A stretch of DNA of 41,452 bases from an uncultured Bacteroidales bacterium (GTDB taxonomy: Bacteria; Bacteroidota; Bacteroidia; Bacteroidales; UBA932): the NCBI GenBank assembly GCA_946055165.1, contig CAMGFA010000016.1:1-41452 (forward strand). The letters are read 5' to 3'. Numbering within the stretch: position 1 is the stretch's first letter; each line of letters starts with the position of its first letter. The notes below the pieces were generated by a model, which ran no database searches, was not told where the DNA came from, and saw only the letters and a list, made by a program, of their open reading frames with translations. Positions 9,148 through 18,433 of this stretch are shown piece after piece. The position numbers were made by a program, and so were the translations under genes.

Positions 9148-9174
9148 CTTGCATTGAAAATACGTTTATTCATT

Positions 9175-9876
9175 ATGGAAATCAAACAATCTACCCGAAT
9201 ACAAACCTCCTTGCTCAACGGAGTTGAGAAAAAGGCGCTTGTATGGTTGGCCGAAAGGCAACCGGCTTGGGTAACATCAGATCATCTGACCTTTATCGGC
9301 TTCCTCGGAGCCGTCATCATCGCTATTGGTTACGTACTCACAACAAAGAACATCAACTGGCTTTGGCTCAGTAACTTCGGTTTCTTGGTGAACTGGTATG
9401 GCGATTCTCTTGACGGAACACTTGCCCGAGTAAGAAAAACCCAACGACCTATCTACGGCTTCTATGTGGACCACACCGTGGATGCTATCAACGAGTGTAT
9501 AATGTTCATCGGAGCCGGCTATTCAGCCCTTTTGAATCTGCCGGTTGCAATGATTGCACTCATTCTCTATCTGCTTCTCAGCATGAATGTAAATGTCAAC
9601 GCCCACCTCAAAGGAGAATTCAAGCTCACCTATGCCAAACTGGGACCAACCGAGTTCCGCATCCTCATGGTGATAGTGAACTGCCTCTTCCTTTTTGTGG
9701 AACCAGTCCGTAATTTCAGAGTTGAGCGTGAAATTCTGGGCAACCCGGTAAGTTTCGGTATCCTCGACCTTGTAGGTATTTTCATCATTACAGTAATCTC
9801 CATCATCTACCTGGTTACCATTTATACCGACGCCAAGGGTTACGCCAAAATAGACCCTCCAAAGAAAAAACAATGA
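9175..9876 (+). CDS. CDP-alcohol phosphatidyltransferase family protein
   Basis: This 233-residue inner-membrane enzyme would transfer a phosphatidyl group from a CDP-linked lipid to an alcohol. The family signature is at residues 77-103: D77, D80-G81, A84-R85, G95, D99 and D103, all acidic residues present. Nine residues separate the AR pair from the glycine, where the usual pattern has eight. Hydrophobic segments lie at about 37-57, 105-135 and 190-220. The acceptor alcohol cannot be told from sequence. The start at 9175 (MEIKQSTRIQ) was chosen because the ATG at 9145 lies in the promoter. The stop overlaps the next start as ATGA, implying coupling with the acyltransferase gene. Confidence 0.88.
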   Translation: MEIKQSTRIQTSLLNGVEKKALVWLAERQPAWVTSDHLTFIGFLGAVIIAIGYVLTTKNINWLWLSNFGFLVNWYGDSLDGTLARVRKTQRPIYGFYVDHTVDAINECIMFIGAGYSALLNLPVAMIALILYLLLSMNVNVNAHLKGEFKLTYAKLGPTEFRILMVIVNCLFLFVEPVRNFRVEREILGNPVSFGILDLVGIFIITVISIIYLVTIYTDAKGYAKIDPPKKKQ

Positions 9877-10733
9877 ACGACGAACTCTATACAGTAGAAC
9901 AAATAGAGCAAATGGTACCCGCTTTCAAATCGAAGGCGGGTCATTGTGTAATGCGCTTTGTTGAGAACATTACCCAACTTGGCAAGCTCAACAAAGTATA
10001 TACTTCACTTGCAGGCCAGCACGGTGTACAACTGGCTGAATCGCTGCTCCGGGAATTCAAATGCAGCTACGAGGTCGCAGGTTTCGACCCCGAGCTACTC
10101 CCCAGCGGCCCTTTCATCACCATCAGCAATCACCCCTATGGCGGAGTTGACGGCATTGCCCTCATAGACCTTTTCGGCCACGTCCGTCCGGATTTCAAAG
10201 TGATGGTAAACAAGATATTGGGCGTAGCCAAACGCTTGGGTGACAATTTTATAACAGTTACTCCAACCGGAGAGAACCGCACTACACCCACAGCCGAAAG
10301 CATAAACGGAATAAAAGCTGCAATGCAGCAGGTGCGCAGCGGGGGCGTTTTGGGCCTTTTCCCGAGCGGAGCCGTATCGGACCTCAAACCAATGGAAGGA
10401 TGCATCAGGGACAGAGAGTGGCAATTGCCTGTAATAAAGCTTATAAAGAAGCTGAATGTCCCGGTGGTGCCGGTGCGCTTTTTCGACCGCAATTCGAATT
10501 TTTATTACCTTCTTGGTCTGTTGAGCTGGAAAATCCGCCTGTTTCGCCTGCCGTGTGAGCTCTTCAACAAAGAAGGCAAGAAAGTGAGAATTGGAATAGG
10601 CCAGGTCATCAGTCCCGAAACCATAAACAGCTATTCTTCGCTCGAAGACCTGCGTGCCTTCCTGCGTTCGAGTGTTTATGATATGCCTCTTCCGGAAAGC
10701 TTCACACCACGAAGCGAACTCTTTGTTCCATAA
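9873..10733 (+). CDS. Lysophospholipid acyltransferase-like protein (hemolysin/GlsA-type)
   Basis: The 286-residue product has the acyltransferase block NHPYGGVDG at 86-94 (the HX4D box with one extra residue, as in the putative-hemolysin branch), FPSGAVS at 163-169 and VPVRFF at 199-204. The branch includes enzymes that O-acylate glycerophosphate or amino-acid lipids such as glycine lipid in Bacteroides. No separate N-acyltransferase gene lies beside it, so glycine-lipid synthesis is not established. It overlaps the CDP-alcohol transferase gene by 4 nt, and joint action in membrane-lipid synthesis is inferred. The protein is probably peripheral on the inner membrane. Confidence 0.85.
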   Translation: MNDELYTVEQIEQMVPAFKSKAGHCVMRFVENITQLGKLNKVYTSLAGQHGVQLAESLLREFKCSYEVAGFDPELLPSGPFITISNHPYGGVDGIALIDLFGHVRPDFKVMVNKILGVAKRLGDNFITVTPTGENRTTPTAESINGIKAAMQQVRSGGVLGLFPSGAVSDLKPMEGCIRDREWQLPVIKLIKKLNVPVVPVRFFDRNSNFYYLLGLLSWKIRLFRLPCELFNKEGKKVRIGIGQVISPETINSYSSLEDLRAFLRSSVYDMPLPESFTPRSELFVP

Positions 10734-10739
10734 ACAAAT

Positions 10740-12203
10740 ATGAACGGACAGCCGCAAACGGGCTTTTCATTTGGACTGCTCGCAATACTCCTGATATCGT
10801 ATTTTGCGCTGCTATTTGTAATTAGCGGCATAAGCTCGAAAAAAGCCGACAGCCATGCTTTTTTCGGAGCAGGGCGCCGCGCTCCCTGGCCGGTGGTGGC
10901 TTTCGGAATGCTCGGAGCCTCGCTCACCGGCCTGAGCTTTATCTCCGTACCCGGTAATGTGCTCCGGCAGAACTGCTACTATTTCCCTATGGTTCTGGGA
11001 TTTGTTGCAGGGTACATCCTGATTGCAAAAGTCCTTTTGCCCCTGTACTACAAGCGGGGTTTGTGCTCCATTTACGGCTATCTCGAAGAGCGTTTCGGAA
11101 CTGCTTCCAAACGCAGCGGCGCAGCCTTCTTCATTCTGAGCCGCCTCCTCGGCAGCGCTGTCCGTCTCTATGCCATCCTTCTCGTCCTCCAGACTTTTCT
11201 CCCATTCCGCCCCAGCTCTGGCCTTTTCCTATTGCTGGCCGCAGCTTTTCTTCTGCTGCTATTCTGCTACACCTACCGGGGTGGAGTAAAGACCATAGTC
11301 TGGACCGATGCCTTCCAGACCCTGCTGATGCTTCTGACTCTCGGCCTTAGCATCCATTTCATCTGCAAGGGAATAGATTGGGCCGATTCCGCCCTTCCGG
11401 CCACCCTCAGTGGCTATGCGGGGCTTTTTGACCTCAGACCCGCCGCTCCCACACACGCTCTCAAACAATTTGTTTCGGGCTTTTTCGTAACAGTGGCAAT
11501 GACCGGACTGGACCAGTCGATGATGCAGAAAAACTTGGCCTGCAAGGATTTGGCATCGTCCCAAAAGAATATGTATCTCACAGCGGCAATAATTCTTATT
11601 GTAAACCTTCTGCTTCTTGCTCTCGGAGTTCTGCTCGGTGCTTTCGTACAGCAGAACGGGGGAATGGCCGCAATCGGACTGCAGAGCACCGACCAGCTGC
11701 TCCCGTATCTGGCCGCGAGCCGATTCCCTGCCGCAGCGGGCGCGGTGTTCGTTTTAGGCCTTGTTGCTGCCAGCTGCCCGAGTGCAGCAGCAGCCCTGAC
11801 CTCCATCACATCCTCGGTCTGTCTCGATTTTCTGCAAAAGAGTGAGCAGGGTCTCCGCAAAAAGGTCCAGGCCATTGTTACATTTGCCTTTATGCTTGTG
11901 CTTGCCGCCCTGTATTTTCTTAACAACGATGCTCTTATAAATATAATCTACACCCTGGCATCCTATACCTACGGACCTCTTTTGGGACTGTTCTTTTTCG
12001 GTATTCTAACCAGACGCAGCGTGCCCGACAGGAAAGTTCTGTGGATTATGCCTGCAAGTCCGCTTCTATGTCTTGCACTGAACGGATTTTTAAGGTATTT
12101 TTGCAAGTTCGACTTGGGCTTCAGCCTTTTGATGGTGAATGCCTTGCTCTGCTTCGCACTCTTGTGGCTTTTCAGCAGAGCACCGAAAGCCAAAGAGCAA
12201 TGA
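10740..12203 (+). CDS. Sodium:solute symporter family transporter
   Basis: A 487-residue polytopic membrane protein with about 13 hydrophobic segments. The N-terminal part carries the SSF pattern: a first helix with [12 protein letters not shown], then [35 protein letters not shown], where the [10 protein letters not shown] stretch of helix 1 is typical of the sodium-binding fold. Members couple sodium entry to uptake of sugars, amino acids, sialic acid or carboxylates; the substrate here cannot be assigned. The gene begins 6 nt after the acyltransferase stop and its stop overlaps the uvrA start (ATGA), so it is mid-operon. Confidence 0.88.
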   Translation: MNGQPQTGFSFGLLAILLISYFALLFVISGISSKKADSHAFFGAGRRAPWPVVAFGMLGASLTGLSFISVPGNVLRQNCYYFPMVLGFVAGYILIAKVLLPLYYKRGLCSIYGYLEERFGTASKRSGAAFFILSRLLGSAVRLYAILLVLQTFLPFRPSSGLFLLLAAAFLLLLFCYTYRGGVKTIVWTDAFQTLLMLLTLGLSIHFICKGIDWADSALPATLSGYAGLFDLRPAAPTHALKQFVSGFFVTVAMTGLDQSMMQKNLACKDLASSQKNMYLTAAIILIVNLLLLALGVLLGAFVQQNGGMAAIGLQSTDQLLPYLAASRFPAAAGAVFVLGLVAASCPSAAAALTSITSSVCLDFLQKSEQGLRKKVQAIVTFAFMLVLAALYFLNNDALINIIYTLASYTYGPLLGLFFFGILTRRSVPDRKVLWIMPASPLLCLALNGFLRYFCKFDLGFSLLMVNALLCFALLWLFSRAPKAKEQ

Positions 12204-14932
12204 GTGAAGGATATATCAGAATAAAGGACGCTTGCGTGAACAATCTCAAGCACGTGAGTTTGGACATTCCCCGGGGTAAACTGGTGGTAATCACCGGCGT
12301 ATCCGGCTCGGGCAAGTCTTCCCTTGCCTTCGACACCCTCTTCGCCGAGGGCCAGCGGCGCTTTGCCCAAAGCCTCAGCTCCTATGCCCGCCAGTTTCTT
12401 GGAAGGATGAGCAAGCCCGATGTCGAGAGCATAGAAGGGATGCCCCCTGCCGTTGCCATACAGCAGAAGGTGAGCATCAAGAACCCCCGTTCCACACTTG
12501 CCACCACCAGCGAGCTTTACGACTACATCCGCATACTCTTCGCCCGCCTGGGCAAGACTTACAGCCCCATTTCCGGAGGTCTTGTGCATGCCGATACCGA
12601 GGCCGACGTTCTCGCCTGGATAGGGGAGCATATCGAAGGCGAGCCTTTCTACCTGCTTTGCCGTCCCAACTGGGGCAGCGACAGCATACTCACTCTCCTT
12701 TCACTCAAAGAGCAGGGTTTCAGCCGATTATGGGCCGATTCATCCGTGCTCTACATCGATGACGCTCTTCAGCAAAAACTCGACGTATCTTCTTCCTATC
12801 TGCTTCTGGACCGATTCCGCGACCTCGAAGACAAGACCAGGGTTCTGGCCTCGCTGGAGACAGCTTTCAGCCAGGGTAGGGATGAAATATTTATCTATAA
12901 ATCAGGAGAATACAAGCGTTTTTGCAAGCGCTTCGAACTCGACGGCATTCTTTTCCGCCAGAGCGACGATTTTCTTTTCAACTTCAACAGCCCTCTTGGT
13001 GCCTGCCCGGTGTGCGCAGGCCTGGGAATGACATCGGGAATAAGCGAGGACCTCGTGGTCCCGGACAAGAGCCTGAGCATATACGAAGGTGCTGTGGCCT
13101 GCTGGAGAGGAGAGAAAATGTCCTATTTCAAGAACCGTTTCATTCTTTATGCCGAGCAGAACGGAGTGGACATTTTCACTCCATACTGTCAGCTTCCCGA
13201 TGAGCAGAAGGAAAAGCTTTGGACTCTGGAGAGCCGGACGGAAGAGGGGGCAATCGGAATCAATCAGTTCTTCAAATGGGTGGAGTCCCAGCGGGTCAAG
13301 GTGCAGTTTCGCTATATGCTTTCCCGTTTCAGCGGCCGCAGCATCTGCTACAGCTGTCACGGAAGCCGGCTTCGCAAGGAAGCGCTATATGTGAAGTTGC
13401 AGGGAAAGACCATAGCCGAAGTCCTGGCGCAGACAGTGGACGAAAGCCTTGACTTCTTCAGAAATCTGCAGCTCGACGAAAACGGCAGGAAGATTGCCCA
13501 GGAGCCTTTGTCAGAGGTCCTCAGCCGCCTTGAATGCCTGCAGGACGTGGGCTTGGGCTATCTCACCCTCAACCGCTCCTGCAATACCCTTTCAGGCGGC
13601 GAAAGCCAGAGAATCAACCTTGTATCGGTCATAGGAAGCAATCTCACCGGCTCGATGTATGTTTTGGACGAGCCTTCCGTAGGGCTGCACTATAAAGATA
13701 CTGCCCGTCTTGTGAAAGTGCTCAGACGCCTTCGCGATTTGGGCAATACCGTGATTGTGGTGGAACATGATGAAGACATCATCCGGGCTGCCGACCAGCT
13801 CATAGACATAGGCCCCAAGGCCGGGGAACTGGGAGGACAGGTGGTTTTTCAGGGCGTTTACAGTCCTGAGCTGCCGCAGAGCGACATAGACCGATCCCTT
13901 ACCTTGCAGTATCTCAGCGGGCAGCGCAGCCGCTATGTCCCTCCAAAGCGCAACTGGAACTACTCCATCACTCTCAAAGGAGCTATGGAGCACAATCTCA
14001 AGGACATAGATGTGCAGTTCCCGCTTGGCGTGCTCACTGTTGTGAGCGGCGTATCGGGCTCGGGCAAGTCCACTCTTGTGGGTGATGTGCTCTATCCTGC
14101 GCTCTTGCGACACATAGAGGGAGAGGGCCCGCAGCCGGGTGCCCACAGGGGGCTCGAAGGCAATCTCGACCGCATTCAGGCCGTGGAATATGTGGACCAG
14201 AACCCGATAGGACGCAGCAGCCGCAGCAATCCGGTGACCTATCTCAAGGTCTATGACCTCATCCGAAAGCTGCTTTCCGACCAGCCTTATGCCCGCACGA
14301 GCGGCTATGGACCTTCATTCTTCTCCTTCAACCAGGACGGAGGCCGCTGCTCTGAATGTATGGGCGAGGGTTATGTGAAAATCGGAATGCAGTTCCTCTC
14401 CGATGTGAGGATGGTCTGCACCGAATGCGGGGGCAAGCGCTTCAAACCCGATATCCTCGAAGTGAAATACAGGGGCCTCAATGTCAATGATATTCTGGAT
14501 CTTACCATTGCCGGAGCACAGGAGTTCTTTTCCAAGGGGAAGGAGCCTGAGGCACAGGAGATAGCCCGCAGACTTCAGCCGCTTGTGGATGTGGGACTCG
14601 ATTATCTTAGGCTGGGCCAGAGTTCATCCACTCTTTCCGGCGGTGAGAGCCAGAGGGTAAAACTGGCCTATTTCCTTTCGCAGAGCAGCGAAAAGAGCCT
14701 TCATAAACGCACCCTTTTCATTTTTGACGAGCCCACTACCGGACTCCATTTCTATGACATTGAGAAACTGCTCAAGTCTTTCGATGCCCTCATTGCCAAA
14801 GGCCATTCCGTTTTGGTTGTGGAACACAACAAGGATATGATAAAAGCAGCCGACTGGCTTATAGAACTGGGCCCCGGAGCAGGTTCCGAAGGAGGAAGAG
14901 TCGTTTTTTTCGGTCCGGCTTCAGCTGATTGA
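12200..14932 (+). CDS. UvrA-family excinuclease ATPase, paralogue lacking some zinc cysteines
   Basis: A 910-residue UvrA with two ABC ATPase halves: Walker A at 33-41 and 617-625, and signature LSGGESQR at 464-471 and 812-819. UvrA dimers find bulky DNA damage and load UvrB. The insertion region after the first Walker A is present ([24 protein letters not shown]), so this is not the short UvrB-domain-less type. The CPxCG usually following FARxG is SPISG here (122-126), and the usual CPxCG ahead of FSFNSP is replaced by FCKRF (241-245). CPVC (269-272), CYSC (383-386), CSEC (717-720) and CTEC (740-743) remain. It is therefore probably a second UvrA paralogue. The start overlaps the symporter stop; an upstream in-frame ATG at 12041 lies inside the symporter gene and is unlikely. 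Confidence 0.93.
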   Translation: MSEGYIRIKDACVNNLKHVSLDIPRGKLVVITGVSGSGKSSLAFDTLFAEGQRRFAQSLSSYARQFLGRMSKPDVESIEGMPPAVAIQQKVSIKNPRSTLATTSELYDYIRILFARLGKTYSPISGGLVHADTEADVLAWIGEHIEGEPFYLLCRPNWGSDSILTLLSLKEQGFSRLWADSSVLYIDDALQQKLDVSSSYLLLDRFRDLEDKTRVLASLETAFSQGRDEIFIYKSGEYKRFCKRFELDGILFRQSDDFLFNFNSPLGACPVCAGLGMTSGISEDLVVPDKSLSIYEGAVACWRGEKMSYFKNRFILYAEQNGVDIFTPYCQLPDEQKEKLWTLESRTEEGAIGINQFFKWVESQRVKVQFRYMLSRFSGRSICYSCHGSRLRKEALYVKLQGKTIAEVLAQTVDESLDFFRNLQLDENGRKIAQEPLSEVLSRLECLQDVGLGYLTLNRSCNTLSGGESQRINLVSVIGSNLTGSMYVLDEPSVGLHYKDTARLVKVLRRLRDLGNTVIVVEHDEDIIRAADQLIDIGPKAGELGGQVVFQGVYSPELPQSDIDRSLTLQYLSGQRSRYVPPKRNWNYSITLKGAMEHNLKDIDVQFPLGVLTVVSGVSGSGKSTLVGDVLYPALLRHIEGEGPQPGAHRGLEGNLDRIQAVEYVDQNPIGRSSRSNPVTYLKVYDLIRKLLSDQPYARTSGYGPSFFSFNQDGGRCSECMGEGYVKIGMQFLSDVRMVCTECGGKRFKPDILEVKYRGLNVNDILDLTIAGAQEFFSKGKEPEAQEIARRLQPLVDVGLDYLRLGQSSSTLSGGESQRVKLAYFLSQSSEKSLHKRTLFIFDEPTTGLHFYDIEKLLKSFDALIAKGHSVLVVEHNKDMIKAADWLIELGPGAGSEGGRVVFFGPASAD

Positions 14933-14954
14933 TAGTCAAGTTGGGAATTATTAT

Positions 14955-14962
14955 TATATTTG
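14955..14962 (+). promoter_or_regulatory. -7 box upstream of the GtrA-like gene
   Basis: TATATTTG matches TAnnTTTG. Transcription would begin near 14969, 13 nt before the GTG at 14982, which supports that non-ATG start. ATTG at 14928-14931 is a weak upstream element. Confidence 0.4.
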
Positions 14963-14981
14963 CGTATTATATTGATAATTT

Positions 14982-15431
14982 GTGAGAATTAAGAGAATAT
15001 TAACTCAATTTGTAAAGTATTCCACTACTACTTTGCTTGGAACAGCCACAGATACTTTTGTTCTCTGGTTGTTCAGCGCTCGCATTTTGGGCGAAAGCCA
15101 CTTCGAGCAGTATATTCTCTCTCCTATGATTTCTTTTGAGTGTGCGGTGATAGTGAACTACACCACCGCTTTTTTTTATGTCTGGAAAGACAGAATAAGC
15201 AAGCACACCTTCCGTTCCTTCCTGTCCCATTTCTGGAAATACAATCTCACCTGCATTTCGGCATTTATAGTGAAGATGCTCATCCTCAATGCTATAGCTG
15301 TGGCATTCAAATTGGACCCTGTAATCTGTAACCTCCTCGCACTCTGCGTGTCGGGCCTGCTGAACTTCACAATCAACGAGTTTGTGATTTTCCGCAAGAA
15401 GGAAGAGAAACAAAAAGAACTAGACAACTGA
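14982..15431 (+). CDS. GtrA-family membrane protein
   Basis: A 149-residue protein with four hydrophobic segments and the GtrA layout: a basic N-terminus, FVKYSTTTLLGTATDTFVLWLF as first helix, and a final helix ending in LNFTINEFVIFRK. Family members are thought to help move polyprenyl-linked sugars across the inner membrane for surface glycan modification. The start is GTG; there is no closer ATG that keeps the first helix. The 3' end overlaps the convergent VanZ-like gene by 59 nt, an unusually long overlap for convergent genes. No glycosyltransferase is adjacent, so its glycan is unknown. Confidence 0.85.
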   Translation: MRIKRILTQFVKYSTTTLLGTATDTFVLWLFSARILGESHFEQYILSPMISFECAVIVNYTTAFFYVWKDRISKHTFRSFLSHFWKYNLTCISAFIVKMLILNAIAVAFKLDPVICNLLALCVSGLLNFTINEFVIFRKKEEKQKELDN

Positions 15432-15774
15432 CAAACATCCCAATTGCATCGGCTAAAAAATCGTATCGGTCGGGCTGGCGTTCAGGCGTGATGCCCTGGA
15501 TGAGTTCGGTGGCTGTTGCCAGCACGCAGCCGGCAATAAAGAGCAGGACAATCCCTCCGACGGATTTCCAGCTTTTGCGGATGTTCCTTCCGATGGCCAG
15601 ATAGCAGAGCACAGGGAAAGGCAGGAACATCAGGAAATGCGCCAGCTTGTCGGCCGGGATGAAGAAGTTCCACTTGCTTACCGAAGGAAGAGCCTGCGGA
15701 GGAGCAAAGCAGAGATAAGCCAGCAGACAGAAATACAGCAGCAGTGCCGCCCTCCATATCCATTTATTCTTCAT
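15373..15774 (-). CDS. VanZ-like membrane protein
   Basis: A 133-residue protein with four hydrophobic segments and the conserved VanZ-family features: DKLAHFLMF in the second segment and a polar TELIQ...R-DRYDFLADAIG motif before the last. VanZ confers low-level teicoplanin resistance in enterococci, but most family members have no known role and nothing here points to resistance. It is the last gene of the minus-strand operon, starting 3 nt after the stop of the ABC exporter gene. Confidence 0.85.
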   Translation of the reverse strand: MKNKWIWRAALLLYFCLLAYLCFAPPQALPSVSKWNFFIPADKLAHFLMFLPFPVLCYLAIGRNIRKSWKSVGGIVLLFIAGCVLATATELIQGITPERQPDRYDFLADAIGMFVSCLVLFVSLPSCGKSQTR

Positions 15775-15777
15775 ATA

Positions 15778-17610
15778 CTAAAGTGCTTGCATATCATAGA
15801 GTTTCTTGTAATAGCCGCCCAGAGCGATAAGCTCGTCGTGCTTGCCTCTTTCAACAATATGCCCCTCGTCCATAACAATGATTTCGTCCGAGTTCTTGAT
15901 TGTAGAGAGCCTGTGCGCAATTGCGATTGTGGTGCGGTTGGACATAAGCCTGTCCAGAGCTTCCTGTACGATTTTTTCCGATTCGGTATCGAGCGATGCG
16001 GTGGCCTCGTCGAGGATGAGGATAGGAGGGTTCTTCAGTATGGCTCTGGCTATCGAAATGCGCTGCCTTTGGCCACCTGAGAGTTTGGAGCCGCGGTCGC
16101 CGATGTTTTCATCGTAGCCTTTCTCCTTCTCCATAATGAAATCGTGGGCATTGGCAATCTTCGCAGCACGCACTACATCTTCCATTGTGGCATTCTCCAC
16201 ACCGAAAGCAATGTTGTTGAAAATGGTGTCGTTGAAGAGGATAGGTTCCTGGTTCACATTCCCCATAAGGGAGCGGAGCTCTCTTGTGCTGAGCTTGCGT
16301 ATGTCTTTGCCGTCGATTTCAATGCTGCCCTCGCACACATCGTAGAAACGCGGGATGAGGTCCACCAGGGTGCTTTTTCCCGCTCCGCTTGCTCCCACAA
16401 TGGCAATGGTCTTTCCTTTTGGAATTTCCAGATTCACATGGTCGAGAATCTGTCTTGATTTAGGATATTTGAAGCTGACGTCCTTGAACTCTATGCTCTT
16501 TTCGAAGCTCTTGAGTTCCAGCGGGTGCTTTTCTTCCTTTATCGGGTTTTCGGCCGAAAGAATCTTGTCGATTCTCTCCATCGAAGCCAGGCCTCGAGGA
16601 ATGGCATAGGCTGCTTTGGAAAGGTCTTTGACCGGCTGGATGATGCTGTAGAGAATGGTCATATAGGAAAGGAAGGCAGGAGCGTCGATGCTGGAATGGT
16701 CTCCGAGTATGAGGGTGCCTCCGAACCAGAGCACAATTGCAATCATTATGCTGCCCAGCAGTTCACTCACCGGATGGGCGCTGGCCTGGCGTATGCTCAC
16801 CTTGCTGCTTTTGCTGCGCATGGCCTCGGTTACGTTTTCGAATCGGCCAGCCATTTTCTTTTCGGCCAGGAATGCCTTGATTATCCTCAGTCCGCCGAGG
16901 GTCTCCTCCACTTGCGACATTGTGTCGCTCCAATAGCGCTGGGCCTGCAGGGAATGGGCCTTGAGTTTGCGGCCTATGGCACTCATTGTAAAGAGCATAA
17001 GTGGCGCAAAGACAATGGTGAACAGAGTCAGTTCCCAGCTCATCATAAAGAGCACGGCAAGGTATATGACAATGAGGATCGGATTTTTGATGAGCATATC
17101 CAGAACACTGGTTATGGAAGTCTCCACCTCCTGCACATCACCGCTCATACGGGCAATGATGTCGCCTTTGCGCTCCTGGGAGAAAAAGCCTATGGGCAGG
17201 GAAAGAATCTTGTTGTAGATTTCCATTCTCATGTCCTTCACGATTCCGGTGCGGATAGGAACCATCACGGCTGAAGAACCGAAGTAGCAGCTTGTCTTGA
17301 TGAGTGTGAGCCCGCAGAATACAAGACAGAGGGCAAAGAGAACCCGGCTCTGCCCGAACTGGAGAATGTAGTTGCTTACAAGCCAGTAGGCGTTGTTGGT
17401 TATGTCCGCAAAGCCGCTGACCTCATTCCATGGAATGAAACTGTACTGCCCTATTGCCGAAGGCTCGAACAGAATCTTGAGTATGGGAATGAGCAGAGAG
17501 AAGGAAAATACATTGAAAACGGCTGAGAGGATGTTGAGTCCCACCGATCCCAACAGATAAGTGTAATAGGGTCTGGCGTAACGCCTGATTATTTTGAAAA
17601 ATTCTTTCAT
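15778..17610 (-). CDS. MsbA-like ABC exporter (fused permease and ATPase)
   Basis: A 610-residue half-transporter with six membrane segments in residues 1-335 and a C-terminal ATPase. Walker A GASGAGKST is at 406-414, the Q-loop glutamine at 454, signature LSGGQ at 510-514, Walker B LILDE at 531-535 and the switch histidine at 566. It would act as a homodimer in the inner membrane. The length and organisation match lipid A flippases of the MsbA group and also generic multidrug exporters; lipid export is likely but not proven. The start codon is 1 nt after the stop of the metallo-beta-lactamase gene, and a VanZ-like gene follows 3 nt downstream. Confidence 0.92.
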   Translation of the reverse strand: MKEFFKIIRRYARPYYTYLLGSVGLNILSAVFNVFSFSLLIPILKILFEPSAIGQYSFIPWNEVSGFADITNNAYWLVSNYILQFGQSRVLFALCLVFCGLTLIKTSCYFGSSAVMVPIRTGIVKDMRMEIYNKILSLPIGFFSQERKGDIIARMSGDVQEVETSITSVLDMLIKNPILIVIYLAVLFMMSWELTLFTIVFAPLMLFTMSAIGRKLKAHSLQAQRYWSDTMSQVEETLGGLRIIKAFLAEKKMAGRFENVTEAMRSKSSKVSIRQASAHPVSELLGSIMIAIVLWFGGTLILGDHSSIDAPAFLSYMTILYSIIQPVKDLSKAAYAIPRGLASMERIDKILSAENPIKEEKHPLELKSFEKSIEFKDVSFKYPKSRQILDHVNLEIPKGKTIAIVGASGAGKSTLVDLIPRFYDVCEGSIEIDGKDIRKLSTRELRSLMGNVNQEPILFNDTIFNNIAFGVENATMEDVVRAAKIANAHDFIMEKEKGYDENIGDRGSKLSGGQRQRISIARAILKNPPILILDEATASLDTESEKIVQEALDRLMSNRTTIAIAHRLSTIKNSDEIIVMDEGHIVERGKHDELIALGGYYKKLYDMQAL

Positions 17611-17611
17611 C

Positions 17612-18433
17612 TTACAAATAAATAAGTTCTGAGCAGTGGGTGCGCGGCAAGGCCTGCAGCCTCACTCCTGACATCCCGGCTTCTTCCAGGGCCTGGCGGG
17701 CACTCAGGTATGCGAGCTGGGGAGTATTGTTGTTTTCCGACAGGTGGCAGAGGAAAAGGTTCTTCAGCCCCTCGTGCGCAAAATTCTTGATGGCACGGGC
17801 ACAGTCACTGTTGCTCATGTGTCCGTTCCCGTTGAGGATTCTCCTTTTGAGTTCCTCGGTGTAGGGCCCCTCAATCAGCATCCGGGTGTCGTAGTTCGAT
17901 TCTAAAACCACCGTATGCGCCTGGCGGCAGAGGTCCAGAGCTTCTTCCGTGAGTGCACCGCAGTCGGTTATGTGAACGTAGTTGTGTCCGGCAAGCTGAA
18001 TGGCAAAACCCACTGTCTGTGTGGCATCGTGAGGCACTTCAAAATAGCGGATGAGGGCTTCGCCGTCCAGAATGGAATGCCATTGTCCCGGCTGGAGAGC
18101 CTTTTTCGATGCCGTTTCGTACTCTTGTCCGGTAATGAAGTGGTGGCTTAAGGCCTTGTGCAACTGTGCGGTAGCCCAAATGTCTATGTCCAGTTTCTTA
18201 CAGAAAGAACCAAGGGAACGGATATGGTCCAGATGGTCATGGGTTATGGCCAGGCAGGAAATGTCCGAAAGGGAAATCCCGTTTTCCACAAGAGTCCTCT
18301 TGAGCCGCCTCAGGCTCACTCCGGCATCTATTATCAGGCCTTTGTGCTTGCCCTCAGGGCTTTCAAGCCCAAGATAATAGCAGTTTCCGCAACTGCCGCT
18401 CGACATGCTCTTAAACAGAATCCTACTCTCCAT
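17612..18433 (-). CDS. Metallo-beta-lactamase fold hydrolase, WalJ/YycJ type
   Basis: The 273-residue protein opens with the SSGSCGNCYYLG motif characteristic of the YycJ/WalJ/VicX group, followed by the zinc motif THDHLDH (64-70). Further motifs are VPHDATQTVGF, HITDCG, LESNYD, GHMSN and LCHLSENNN. Such proteins are cytoplasmic zinc-dependent phosphodiesterases or nucleases; the WalJ group has been linked to DNA replication or repair and cell-wall regulation in Firmicutes. No WalRK-type kinase genes are nearby. Its start lies inside the last 11 nt of the TPR gene, indicating translational coupling. Confidence 0.88.
   Translation of the reverse strand: MESRILFKSMSSGSCGNCYYLGLESPEGKHKGLIIDAGVSLRRLKRTLVENGISLSDISCLAITHDHLDHIRSLGSFCKKLDIDIWATAQLHKALSHHFITGQEYETASKKALQPGQWHSILDGEALIRYFEVPHDATQTVGFAIQLAGHNYVHITDCGALTEEALDLCRQAHTVVLESNYDTRMLIEGPYTEELKRRILNGNGHMSNSDCARAIKNFAHEGLKNLFLCHLSENNNTPQLAYLSARQALEEAGMSGVRLQALPRTHCSELIYL

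Noticed and set aside
8970..9227. Short frames in the gap before the CDP-alcohol transferase gene
   Set aside because: They overlap the promoter and the true gene start, show no domain, and run in AT-rich intergenic sequence.
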